Shown here piece after piece: positions 23,301 through 34,000 of a stretch of 64,000 bases of DNA. Under the pieces are notes generated by a model. The model had not been told where the DNA came from and did not search any database. It was given only the letters and a program-made list of their open reading frames with translations. Position 1 is the stretch's first letter; every line of letters begins with the position of its first letter. The stretch spans positions 1,240,001 through 1,304,000 of the forward strand of contig JAWNGF010000012.1 in the NCBI GenBank assembly GCA_037039685.1, read 5' to 3'. The stretch is from Ceratobasidium sp. AG-K. Lineage: Eukaryota > Basidiomycota > Agaricomycetes > Cantharellales > Ceratobasidiaceae. Position numbers and translations under genes: made by a program.

Positions 23301-26300
23301 AACGGTTCAGTGCGGAAAATAATGACGAGATACTACTTACGAGCACTCCCAGAAGTCATTTCCTTTCCCGGTCTCGTTTGCAATAACCCAATTCAATGCT
23401 ACAGAAAAACAAGTCAGTATCGGTGTGTTGGGCAAGTTCAGAATGAACTAACCCTTGGTTTCCCATTTCTAACATCAATGGAAGTAAGTTTAATGGTAAT
23501 TGGCTACTGGTGCGGCTCAACGTACCTTGTACAGCTGGAACGAGTCTTCACTGAGGGCACTGAACTTCAGATACTCAAATAGGCTGCTCGCCACGGCATC
23601 TAGCGCTCTGACTGCAAGCAAGATCATCACTTGGTAGTTTAGCACCATCGATAGATTCGGATAATACTCCAGAATCTGCTCAACCGCTTGTTCCTACCGT
23701 GGAGTGGTCAGACATGCACTCATACGATGAATAGTACACTTACCCAGAACTCAGCGCTTACGAGTCCGTCCGAGTTCAATGGTTCACCCACTATCGTACT
23801 GACAATTTCGGCAGCGCTCGGTGCAAGCGCTCCACCTCCCCAAATGGCATTTGTGAGGTCAAAGTTGCGACTATCCTGGTCCATGGAATAAACTGAATTT
23901 TACGATTAGACGAGTTAGGCATCAGCTCCGACTAGATATCCCACCCGAGAGTCCCCCTAGACAGAGCATCGTGGCCGCCCGAGCCTTTTCTACAACGGAT
24001 TCTGGCGTTTCGTGGTCGAACACATATCCAGAGGTTGTAACGAAACGTCCCGCTGAGTTCGCGATCGGCGTCGATTCACCATCAGCATCCAGGTCCATAT
24101 CGGTGAACGTGATACGTGAGTCGATGGAGTAGTAGGGGAAGATCCCTTGTCCCAGGGCGGATGCCGCAATACACTCTGATGTCGATCCTAAGCCTGCTAC
24201 GATGCCGCACCCGTCATTCGTACAGGAGGGATTGGACAACCGTCGGGACCTTCCATGATGTCAGTATTTGTGGCTCTCTGACCTTCACTGAGGTATCCGA
24301 ACCTTCCATAGAATGGTACGCCCATCATGATCTGGCTCCTTGGGAAACCAAGTTTGTGTATGGCGGCGACTGAAGTCGTCATTCGCGAGAGACTATTGGC
24401 ATATTCGAGCGTCTGTTCTCGACGCTGTCAAGCTGGTTCACATTATTTATACAGTCCACTCACTGTTCCGGGGAGATCGTGACTGATGAGACTCATGAAG
24501 TCGACCGCCTTGCCGATGTCTGCGGCCACTGTGTTGACACCAGAGCTTGACCAGAAAGAGTGAGGCGTGGATATAGTGAGGTTGAAACTAGCTGCCCTAA
24601 GCCCGGTCGAAGCACCTTGCACAATGTTCCTACGTGACCACGTTCAGGGGGCAGCAGTGGCCAATTAGAATTCGTACGTACTTCCACTGTGTGGCGCTGA
24701 TGCCATTGGCCCACTCGAGGTCAATCCCGTCCAGACCATAGCTTATATGCGCACGTATTAGTTCCATACTAGCGAACAATCAGTGAGGCTGGTACCTTTG
24801 ACATACGGAGGCTCCAGACGTTCCAAGCTTTGTTCTAGCCGAGGCGCTGGTAGCGATGGCCACAAGATTCGCGGGATCAGCGCCGAGCCCCCAGCCTCCG
24901 ACTATGGCAAAGTTAACTGAGATCGCTATGAATCTCTGGAACGACTTACCAGCAAGATAGACTTTGAGAGACGAGTCTTGGGACTTGAGAGCGGCGACAT
25001 CCCTGAGCAACTGCTGATCCTCGGTGGCGACAGTGATGGTACCATCTCGGGCAAGAGCGCCATATGCAAACTGGAAGGACGTTCAAAATCACAGTAATAA
25101 TACGTTGAAAAACAAAACACCCACAAGGATATGTGTGTAAGCCTGGTGGTCAATCACACTAGGTAAGAACGGATTACACGCTCTGCGAGCGGCACTAGGG
25201 AGCGAAGGTTGACCCTCTGTGTGTATTTGATACGAAGTACTCACGATGCAAAATAGTACCCGGCAACGCGAGGCTATTTATCATTGAATTAGTCTGTATC
25301 AGAAATCTGGACCAGAGTTGACGGGCGTACCACTGTATCACCGCGGCAGAAGTTGTTGCCAGCAATGCCTGAGAAGGTAGCTACGGTGCCCGCCGCTGCA
25401 CTGACATCCTTGAGGAATATTCTGATTGAAATTTCAACTATATCTATATTCTGCTACAAGATATCAAAGACCTACGAGGTATGAGGGTCACTGAGCTCGG
25501 AGTTGGCGCCGTAGGCAGGACTACTTGAGAAATCCACCTGCTCGTGGCTTTGCCAGTCCTTGATTGGAGCTGAGATCGAGTATAAGTGGGGTCCAGTAGT
25601 CCAGTAACTCCAGAAGGGAGAGGGACTCACTTCTATTTTCTAGCGACAGATGAGTGTAGCGAATTCCAGCAGGAGATTGGCTATCCCACCCCATTTGCCA
25701 GATCGATGTCGACAAGCTTCCATCCCGAGCAAAATACTACGCAAACCAAGTTATATTATCAGTACGTCCCCAGCGGTGTGTGGCAACAAGTACGCACAGG
25801 TCGATACTCAACGTACTCTCCTGCATCTACTTGTTGCTTGATCATATAGTTTCGATAGAACACATTGCTGCGATATCTTGTTAGTGTCTAGTTGCCTTGC
25901 GAGAAGTCTATATGCATACCGTGGACCACTAGCGCCGCTCCATTTGCTCGCTTTCTCTCCAGCCCCCCTGTGGTAACACATCTTTCAGTCAAATCCAATC
26001 AAACAAAATAAAAAATATTTGAACTCACCACCAGATTGGGTACCAAGTACCAGCTAGGAAAGACGTGCGTTAGGGAGGTGTGTCGTTATACTACTTTGGA
26101 TCCGTACCCTCCTGGTCACCGCCTTCCCCACCACAGCTCGAACACGATCCTGAGCGGTGCGAATAGGGCACGGAGACATAGTTGAGCTCGAATAGGTTGA
26201 ACCCCTCCCATCCACCGTGTAGCTGTTTAGCTCAGAATCAACTAGACGTCCCGAGGAGAAGCAACGCATACATACGTTCATATCATTACTACGCAAGTGC

Positions 26301-27110
26301 GTTGTCAATATAGAGAGCTCTAAGCATATGAGCGGGACTCACGTCATGTTGTTGAGAATGACCACGTTCCCCATCGCTGATACGACATAGTCGTTAGACG
26401 AGTAACAGGCAACCCCTTGTTTTAATACGACATACCACACCACTGCATTGTAATGTGCCGAAGGTTTCGCATCGTGTTGTTGTAGTACAGGCTATCCCAC
26501 ACTCGGGAGCCACGAAGGTAGCCGTTGCCGCCTAGGAACGTTGCTTAATGTTTGAGGTCAAAATGCATTATCTTACTAAACATACCTTTGCCCTACAAAC
26601 ACATTGTACTTTGTACCTCATGCAATTCCCGAGGAGGCAAAACTCACCTTATTCCATGAGCCTGACAAATCACTTCGTTTAGCAAAGCCAAACTACAGCC
26701 AGCATGACCACCTACCATCGAAATAATTGTCTTGGATCTGAATGTTACGAGCCGCCTATGAAGTTGTCAATATAATGGATATGAGACCCATGGCGTACAC
26801 TGACTTCTGTTGCAACCTATCACGCCATAGTTTCCGTTACTCAAAACAATGCGACAACACAGATTCCAAGTGTAGCTTACGGGATGCGAGCCGGTCATAA
26901 ACGTTTGGATGTTCCGCACCCAACTATCGCGAGCATACCGGAAGACAATGCCATGATGGGCTTGTTCAGGAGCTAAATTCCCGTAGTTTCGGGTAGCTAT
27001 ATCAAACTATAAGCAAGTATGTCGGAAAGATATTTGCATCATTTACCGGACTCAGGGTTAGGCCGTCAATCTCGTGCGTCAGGTAAACATCCTGTGAACC
27101 GAGCGAGCCT
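20354..27110 (-). CDS. 5'-truncated multi-domain GH18 chitinase with toxin-like C-terminal region
   Basis: About 30 small exons. The first surviving exon (DVYLTHEIDGLTLSP, near 27093) follows an intron whose upstream side is replaced by telomeric repeats. The N-terminal part (27.1-25.4 kb) looks like a right-handed beta-helix (GIVFRYARDSWVRNIQ, IQIQDNYFDG, GNGYLRGSRVWDS, GSCSSCGGEGGDQEG). It continues in phase into a GH18 domain (RVAGYYFAS, KVYLA, catalytic DGIDLEW, MSLISHDLPG, IMMGVPFYG) that cuts chitin. A further 900 or so residues include a hydrophobic helix pair near 22340-22290, a 27-nt microexon encoding C-D-H-M-L-E-A-D-E (21462-21436), and a basic tail ending GLRPRK at 20354. The plan resembles chitinase-led killer-toxin subunits of fungi, and toxicity is inferred, not shown. 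No ATG with a signal peptide appears between the beta-helix and GH18 parts, so I treat it as one gene. Confidence 0.65.
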
Positions 27111-27130
27111 CAGTTAACCAGCTTTCTAAC

Positions 27131-27220
27131 CCTAACCTAACCTAACCTAACCTAACCTAACCTAACCTAACCTAACCTAACCTAACCTAACCTAACCTAA
27201 CCTAACCTAACCTAACCTAA
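27131..27220 (+). repeat. Interstitial telomeric array, 18 perfect CCTAA units
   Basis: Eighteen uninterrupted CCTAA pentamers, preceded by a degenerate CTAAC at 27126-27130. The C-rich strand read left to right is what a left chromosome end with its body to the right would show. The unit is a pentamer (TTAGG on the other strand), not the TTAGGG of most fungi. It abuts the truncated PLE reading frame on the right and an intron of the chitinase gene on the left. Confidence 0.95.
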
Positions 27221-27223
27221 CCA

Positions 27224-27915
27224 AAAATACGTCGATGCGGCGTGGGAAGCGGGCCGTGAACTCAAGGCCGCAGAAGCAATGTTTTATCGCGACTGCTTGA
27301 AGCCAGAAGTCTGGTGGCCGAAATGGCTTGAGGTGATCGGCTCTCGGTACGAGCAGATCGCCAAGCACGTTGTCCCTGCTCCTGAGGGGGAGGGCAATGA
27401 CTTGCATATCGCCTATGGAGCTCACCCACTCCGAAAAGCTGAACGGGACGCGCTCATCAAGGACGTCGCAGTCCTTGGCGCTCGGATCATTGAACTTGAG
27501 GAGGCCAAAACCATGGCTGAAAAGTACAAGACCGAGAGGAAAGCAGCGCTAAAGGACGCGGCCGATGTCGAAATGGGAGACGTTGAGGAGGTCACGAGCG
27601 AGGGTGTCAAGGCCCTTATCGCCGCTGAGGTGCGCAAGGCTGTCGCCGGCGCTAAAAAAGTAAGTACATGTCCATACCCTCAATGTAATTGTGCTGAGCT
27701 TGACTCGCATCCAGGTCCCTCCTCCCAAGGGCCCCAAGGTCAAGCCCGGCCCCAAGTCTCTTGCCAAGAAGGGCAAGGTCGGCCACACCGATCCGAAAAC
27801 CGGTCTCGCCGCCCCCCTACACTATGGCCCTGCGCAGAAGAAGTCGCGCGCGAAGGGCAAGGGCAAAGAGCAACCCCCCAAGGCCAGCGGATCCGGCAAC
27901 TCGAAGAAGAAGTAG
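27224..27915 (+). CDS. PLE ORF1, N-terminally truncated basic protein
   Basis: Open from the telomeric junction (YVDAAWEAGRELKAAEAM). The first Met is at 27279. Residues to 27659 form a helical, E/K/A-rich region (ELEEAKTMAEKYKTERK). A 55-nt intron (27660-27714, GTAAGT to CCAG) joins it to a strongly basic tail of K, P and G (KVKPGPKSLAKKGKVG, KKSRAKGKGKE) that stops at 27913-27915. The tail has the strong C/G third-base preference of real coding sequence, unlike the same stretch in the unspliced frame. A nucleic-acid-binding partner of the RT is inferred. Confidence 0.6.
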
Positions 27916-27920
27916 CCGGT

Positions 27921-30167
27921 ATGTCATGGCAATATGAGCATCCCCGTACGTATCCTGACGAAATGCTCTTATTACCATTGCGCGCCGCCATCAGACTGTT
28001 ACTGTCGCGTGTCCCCCTCGAGGTTCGGCGACTTGCTAAATTTAGATCTGGTGTGCATGTTGGCCCCGATGTTGTAGTCCCCCCCTCTGTATATATTCAT
28101 TTATCTGCGGGACTTAAATTTATGTGTTTTTCGCCTTTGAACAAGATGCTTCCTTTAGAAGCATATGATAAGTTCACTAATACCATTAAGTGGAAATATC
28201 ATTTCCAAGGCGAGTTACTTAACCCAAATCCAGATGAATACCATCCTGAATTTGATGATGGTAAGCGATCTAACAAAATTGCACCGTACTCATCAAGACA
28301 GCTAGAGGCTGGACTGGCGAAAGGGCAAGAAGCTATTGAGCGCATGCTCGCTGATATACCCACGTCAGGTCTTCCAAGGGATCACGGCCTTGTGAAGTTA
28401 CAACCAGTCAAAGACTTCTTACTAAACCGCAAGTATTTAGTCTTACCAACGGACAAGAACCTCGGCTCAGCTGTAGTAAGCCGTGAATGGTACCTGGAAA
28501 AATGCGGCGATATTCTTAGGGATAGGACATCATACTCACGTGTGATGTTAACAGAAGTCGATTGCTTGCTTAATGATAAGCGCTCGTTGATTGTCTGGCT
28601 AGCTCGCCACGGGACATGGCCTGGTATTACAGAGCAACAACGAAAGTGGCTTGTACACCGCTTACCAAATGATGAGGTTGACCCATATGATGGTGTCCCT
28701 CGGTTTTATGGAATCCCAAAGATCCATAAGAATCCTTGGAAAATGAGACCCATTGTTCCATGTCATTCGGCTATGCAAAATCCTGCCGCGAAAGTGCTGT
28801 CATTTTTGCTAAAGCCCATCGTGCAGGCGCAACCTTACATCCTTGAAGGTAGTAAGCAACTTGCGATGAGGCTCGATAAGCTGCGTCTTCCCCCTGGGAA
28901 GAAAGTCTGGATTATAAGCGGAGATGTCACCGCTTATTACCCCAATGTCCCTCTTGACAGGGCTAGGGTAGTCACCCAGGCTTTTCTATTTGAACATTAC
29001 TTCCCCGGTGTTGACGCACCGGATATGAATAATGAACAACATAGTAACGCGCTACAAGCATGGGGTGTCATGTTCGATATTGCGAACGACAACCTTGTGA
29101 TGAGATTCCAAGACGACTGGTATGTCCAGCGCAAAGGTCTAGCAATGGGTGTAGCGTCATCACCTGATATTGCAAACCTTTATGGCGCTGAGTCTGAAAC
29201 CCGTTGTATCGAACAACTAGGGGGTTCCGTCCTCTTTTACAATAGATACATCGATGATGTGTTGGCCTTTGTCGTTGCTGATGACTTTTCTGAAGCACAA
29301 AAAATTGCCGACTCTATTATCATCGAGTCTTGTGAAATCGTTTGGTCTGTGAGCAAGACACATGCGATCTTTCTGGATATGCTTATCTATCTGGAACCTG
29401 AGTCTGACCGGGTCCACTATAAGCTGTACAAGAAAGCACAGAACAACCATGAACGTATCCCATGGGCATCTCACCACCCCTTAGACGTTAAGAGGGGGAC
29501 CTTCATTGGTGAAATGACCCGCATGGCTACCCTGTCGTCCAACGTTGGACACTATGAGCGCGCCCTTGAGGGTCTACGAGACCTCTACGTCGCGCGAGGG
29601 TACCCACTGCATATGGTGAACAGTTGGCTGAAGAAATTCGCCACTGCAAGATGGCATAACAGACTTTCACCTCGGGAGGAGGAAGAGTCGGGCGGCTTGC
29701 ACGTCATTAAGACGCTGTTCAACCCAGTATGGGCGTTTGTGAAGATATCTGAGGTGCACCGCGCCATCATGGAAGACTGGGTGGATGAACTCCAACCAGA
29801 ATCAACGGTCTCGCAGCAGGCAACTCTGTGGGATGTGGGGGTGAGGAGGGTAGTGCCCCCCCACAAGGCTAGGCGTAAGCGAAAGGCTGCTCGTGTTGGA
29901 GCTGGTATGACTTTCTCTTCAGAAGTCATCAGCGAGAGTGACTCCGATTTTGCGGAGGAACTAGATCCTCTGCCGTCTAAATGGCGGCAGACTGAACGAC
30001 ACACGAAGGCATCGCGCGCTGATCCTAAGTCTCTGAGTCTTCTCATGAGTCGTAGCATGATCTTAAGTCGTAAGAGGCATTTGTCCCTCGGCGACTTAGC
30101 GGCTACCTGGCGTAAAACGGTGCTTGGTTACATTGAGGACGGTCACGAATTGATTGATTTGGACTGA
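27921..30167 (+). CDS. PLE reverse transcriptase (ORF2)
   Basis: 748 residues from ATG 27921, six bases after the ORF1 stop. If the ORF1 intron is retained the frame stays open from 27279, giving a 962-residue fusion. RT motifs in order are VLPTDKNLGSAVV, RFYGIPKIHKNPWKMRPIV, ISGDVTAYYPNVPL (catalytic D), GLAMGVASSPDIANLYG, YIDDVLAF (catalytic DD), KTHAIFLDMLI, and HHPLDVKRGTFIGEMTRMA. FYGIPKIHK and the HHPL-x-KRG thumb motif are characteristic of Penelope-like elements. The C-terminal 150 residues are K/R/E/D-rich with no GIY-YIG domain. The frame has no stop, so this copy may have been active recently, apart from its truncation. Confidence 0.88.
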   Translation: MSWQYEHPRTYPDEMLLLPLRAAIRLLLSRVPLEVRRLAKFRSGVHVGPDVVVPPSVYIHLSAGLKFMCFSPLNKMLPLEAYDKFTNTIKWKYHFQGELLNPNPDEYHPEFDDGKRSNKIAPYSSRQLEAGLAKGQEAIERMLADIPTSGLPRDHGLVKLQPVKDFLLNRKYLVLPTDKNLGSAVVSREWYLEKCGDILRDRTSYSRVMLTEVDCLLNDKRSLIVWLARHGTWPGITEQQRKWLVHRLPNDEVDPYDGVPRFYGIPKIHKNPWKMRPIVPCHSAMQNPAAKVLSFLLKPIVQAQPYILEGSKQLAMRLDKLRLPPGKKVWIISGDVTAYYPNVPLDRARVVTQAFLFEHYFPGVDAPDMNNEQHSNALQAWGVMFDIANDNLVMRFQDDWYVQRKGLAMGVASSPDIANLYGAESETRCIEQLGGSVLFYNRYIDDVLAFVVADDFSEAQKIADSIIIESCEIVWSVSKTHAIFLDMLIYLEPESDRVHYKLYKKAQNNHERIPWASHHPLDVKRGTFIGEMTRMATLSSNVGHYERALEGLRDLYVARGYPLHMVNSWLKKFATARWHNRLSPREEEESGGLHVIKTLFNPVWAFVKISEVHRAIMEDWVDELQPESTVSQQATLWDVGVRRVVPPHKARRKRKAARVGAGMTFSSEVISESDSDFAEELDPLPSKWRQTERHTKASRADPKSLSLLMSRSMILSRKRHLSLGDLAATWRKTVLGYIEDGHELIDLD

Positions 30168-30242
30168 TTCGCTCAGATATGTCTGCATTCTAGCTTTGGG
30201 TATAATTAAATTATGTGTATTTATATTATATTGGTCTGGTTC

Positions 30243-30294
30243 GAACCCAACCACAACCCTAACTTAACCTAACAATAACCTAACGCTAACTTTG
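30243..30294 (+). repeat. Degenerate telomere-like repeats downstream of the PLE
   Basis: Variants of the CCTAA unit (CCCTAACTTAACCTAAC, then AATAACCTAACGCTAAC) in the same orientation as the 27131-27220 array. They fit an older telomeric tract to which the PLE attached. Confidence 0.7.
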
Positions 30295-31016
30295 GGTTGG
30301 CGTTCAGCTCTGTTGTTTTGTAAGCGTTAGTCATCTGGTATGACAAAGCATTATATAAGACTTACCAATCGGTCACGTGACATGTTAGCGCTGGGCGCTA
30401 AAGGACCCTTGGTAGGGCTCGACGTGGACAAAGGGTCTCGACCCTTGGTTCTGTCGGTCCGACTACTCCGAAGCCCGAACTCCCTGGCTCGGTTCCCCGC
30501 ACTTGTTGGCGGGTTGAACTCCGGGGTCGAGGCTATAAGCGTCCTGTTACAGGCCGGGCCGGTGCCGCTGTGTTTTCCTGCTGCGCTTAGCGCCGGGGTT
30601 TCGCGGGCGCCGTCTGTCAGGTGCCTAGTGACGTGGAACAATTTAGCACACGTGGGCTCGCTTAGGCGGACACGTGTAGCCGAGGAGTGACGTGGCCGGC
30701 TGCCAAGGATTCGTTCCTTTGTACCGTGCCGAATGGCGTGGTCTTGGCTGTTGACACGTGTCAACTTCGGCCGCCGAGATCCATGTTGTCATACTATCAT
30801 TCGCTGATAGGTTATCTCGCTTAAATCGCCAAGCCGGCCGCCGTGCCGCTTAGCGTGGGAGTTCCTTGGCTCCCAGCAGATATATAAACAAGGGGATGAG
30901 CACTGATGAGGTGTCATACCGAAAGCGCTAGTATACGTTGTGTGCTAGCCCTTTGCTTTCATCCCCACTTCGCTCGTGCTCGCTGCGCTTCGCACTCGCT
31001 CCGTTCCATCCCGTTT
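30295..31016 (+). mobile_element. PLE-associated terminal segment (possible pseudo-LTR or older truncated copy)
   Basis: GC-rich non-coding segment between two telomere-like tracts, containing a hammerhead ribozyme at 30892-30966. PLEs carry hammerhead motifs in their terminal pseudo-LTRs (family knowledge), so this is either the 3' pseudo-LTR of the adjacent element or what is left of an earlier insertion. Open frames here lack coding character. A TATA-like ATATATAAA at 30880-30888 lies just upstream of the ribozyme. Confidence 0.5.
30892..30966 (+). ncRNA. Type I hammerhead ribozyme
   Basis: Stem I pairs GGGGATG (30892-30898) and AGCA (30899-30902) with TGCT (30954-30957) and CATCCCC (30960-30966), giving 11 pairs with a two-base UU bulge at 30958-30959. 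The core CTGATGA is at 30903-30909. Stem II is GGT/ACC (30910-30912 with 30918-30920) around loop GTCAT. GAAA is at 30921-30924. Stem III is GCGCTAG (30925-30931) with CTAGCCC (30945-30951), with one C-C mismatch. The cleavage triplet is C-U-U, so the predicted cut is between 30953 and 30954. All invariant core bases are present. It lies on the same strand as the PLE. Confidence 0.85.
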
Positions 31017-31033
31017 CTAACCTAACCTAACCT
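31017..31033 (+). repeat. Short telomeric tract at the CACTA copy B breakpoint
   Basis: CTAA, then two CCTAA units and CCT run straight into the CACTA sequence at 31034, which corresponds to position 4374 of copy A. It has the same orientation as the 18-unit array. It looks like a telomere-healing seam. Confidence 0.75.
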
Positions 31034-34000
31034 AGCTCCCCCGGACCCCCAGATCCACCATTCCCTATCACCTACGAGTTGCCAGAGCCAGATCCTATAC
31101 CGGCAGTTGATCTGACACATGTCTGGGCACAGGTAATGCGTGCCCATCCACATACGGAGTTTGGCGATCGAACTATAACAAACTCAACCAACCTCTCCGA
31201 CAGCGATTCAGCGTCGACTGTTGGACACCCTGGATCCGACGCATCGAACCCGGGAAACGAAGGATATAATCCAGCAACGGGCGGTCTTTCCCCCGAGGCG
31301 TGACTGCGGGCAGGGTTCACATTAGATGCAGCAAAGAACGGTGAGTTGCTTTGCACGCTTGATACTAGTCTAGCTAAGTTTGATAATATTTAGCGTCGCT
31401 TTCAATTACCCCAGATATCTTAGACGATATACTTTCATTTAAATTCATAGTCCAGCATAAGCCGACTGTACGTAGTTACAAAGCAATGCAAGATGCGTTC
31501 ATCCACAAACGGTCCCATGGAAGTTTACGATCGCTTAAATTGGTGCGTGCACAGATGCTGTCCCTTTCTGCACTGTCACCCGTCAAATATCATTGCTGCA
31601 AGAACTCTTGCGTCTGTTATACCGGCTATCTAGGTGACTTACAGGAATGCCCTTACTGCGAAGCCCCTCGACTGAATCCCGCCGGCCAACCATACTCTAT
31701 ATTTTCCTATGTTCCCGCCATTCCCCAAGTTCTTGCACTATTTCGTAATAAATCGACCTGCGAGAAGCTCAATTACCGTGCAAACTATCAACGATCGGGC
31801 GATATAGACGAAATTTTTGCTGGCACACAATACGAAAAACTGAAACGTACCAAGGTGACAATAAACGATGAGAAACAGGCCTACTATCACTTTCAGGACC
31901 GCCGGGAGCTTGCATTTGGCCTTTCGATCGACGGCCTTTGTCCCTTCAAGCGTCGAAAAAATACTTGTTGGCCAATAATCCTGATAAACTACAATTTTCC
32001 GCCCGAAATACGAAATCTCCTTGAGAACATCATATGTGTCGGCGTGATACCTGGCCCACATTCCCCTAAGGACATCAATTCTTTCCTACAGCCCCTAATT
32101 GACGAACTAATCGAATTAGCCACAGGAGTCGAAGCTGTCGATATGCTCCATGAAGAGGTTTTTTTACTACGTGCACATCTTCTGGCGGTCTTTGGCGACA
32201 TACCAGCAATCACCAAGGTACTTGAATTCCTGGGTCATAACGCTAAGTTACCTTGCCGATTCTGTATGCACGAGGCGATTTCCGGCCAGACTGCCAAGGG
32301 AGGCACGCATATGTATTGTCCCTTGCATCGACCCGACGGAACGACAACAAACCCTTTGGACTTACCTCTCCGAACGCATACAGAGACCGTGGAGCAAGGG
32401 TACGAGGTACTCCAAACACCAAATGAGCACGCATGCTCCAGACTGGCGACAACCTATGGTGTCAAAGGTGTCACCTTGCTTGCTAAACTCTCGTCGATCA
32501 GTATTCCGGCATCATTCCCCGTCGAGGTAATGCATATGGTCTGGATTAACTTAATCCCTCAGCTTGTCGAATTATGGACCAACGACTTTAACAGCATCGA
32601 CAATGGTGAAGAAACCTACCAGATTGACTTGGTGATGTGGGCCCTTGTTGGGGATCTATGCGAAAATTCGGGCTGCACGATCCCCTCTGTATTTGGATGT
32701 CGCGTTCCCAACCTTAATAAGCGCAGCCACTTTATTGCCGAATCCTGGATGCTTTTCGCGACTCAACTTGCCCCTTGTTTACTGCGACGTCGCTTTACTA
32801 AGCGAACATACTATACTCACTTTGTCCGCCTCGTCACCTTGGTTAAAATGTGCGTCAGCCATTTTATCTCTAGGGACGACATTCCTACAATATGCAACGG
32901 GTTTGCTAAATGGATTGAGGATTATGAGCGGTATGTGAACGCATACAAAGACTCGTCGCGCAGTAACTTATTATCAAATAGGATATACTACCAATACAGT
33001 GCTGATCGACTACAGACATGCCCGGTAAACGTCCATTACCTATTGCATATTGCCGACTCGATTGAGTTCTTAGGACCGGTCTGGGCGTATTGGGCCTTTC
33101 CAATGGAGCGATACTGCAGCTTCATTGGGGCGTCAGTCCGAAGCCGGCGGTACTACTCGGCAAACATCGCACGGCGAATCCTAGACTGTGCCCAGCTTCG
33201 AGTCATTCGCGAGGTGTACGACCTCCACGATACAATCGTGCTTCGCCACCCAAGAGATGCGAGGGATGCTGAAGATGAAGGTCAGGCGGTCGAGGGGGAT
33301 CAGCTTCCAGACTGTAAGTAGTTCGACAATTAATTCCATTATTTCTTACACCCGGAAACAATTTAGACCCCGCTTGCGTGCTGTTGACTCCACGCTCCGA
33401 GCGATTGACGGTAACAGAGCCGCTGCGTCGAAAAATCGCCAAATACCTAGTAACGGCGTACGAAATCGCCTTTCCAGCAGCCAAGGCGTACGTTCCAGCG
33501 TCGGTTATGCAATGGGGACGAATGCGCATCATCAATGGAGGCGATTTGATCCACGCACGCGGGTACCATAAGCTACGAGAGGACGGGCGCGACGCATCTT
33601 TTGTTCGGGTAAGATTCTTATTTTCAACTTGAATAATCAGCCAATTCTAAAATAAAACAGTACGAGCTCGAGGTTGATCGACTTGCCCGTATTCCGAATG
33701 CACCCCCCGACTTTATTCTACAGTCCTTTTATGGACAACTTCAGCACCTCTTCGCACTTCCCATTCCACCCAACTCCGCCATCAACCCCAGCAACTACGT
33801 TCAGACTCTTTTGCTGGCGTTGATTCTGGAGGCCCGAACCAAAGTCAATACTTCGTACGAGTACACTGTAGTTTCTTACGAAGGTCAGCTTTCAAGTGGA
33901 GAAGTCGTCGACGCGGACAACATCAAATGTGCTATTGGGCGCATTCGCGACAGCAACAAGTGGTGGATTATCGATCGAAGCTCGGGCGCTGAGTAAATAC

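Larger units (their letters stand above)
27221..30242 (+). mobile_element. Penelope-like retroelement, endonuclease-deficient Athena/Coprina type, 5'-truncated
   Basis: Two open frames run directly out of a CCTAA array, so the 5' end is lost, as expected for target-primed reverse transcription. Downstream, at 30243, degenerate telomere-like repeats appear. The reverse transcriptase has PLE signatures, and no GIY-YIG endonuclease follows it. EN-minus PLEs of basidiomycetes (Coprina) are known to attach to telomeric repeats, with CCCTAA-type repeats on both sides in sense orientation, and that is the arrangement here. The 3' limit is uncertain: the 30295-31017 segment with a hammerhead ribozyme may be part of this element or of an older stacked copy. 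Confidence 0.82.

Noticed and set aside
30340..30690. 116-codon open frame between the telomere-like tracts
   Set aside because: Both strands are open because of GC-rich composition, there is no family resemblance, and the region is better explained as the non-coding end of a retroelement.
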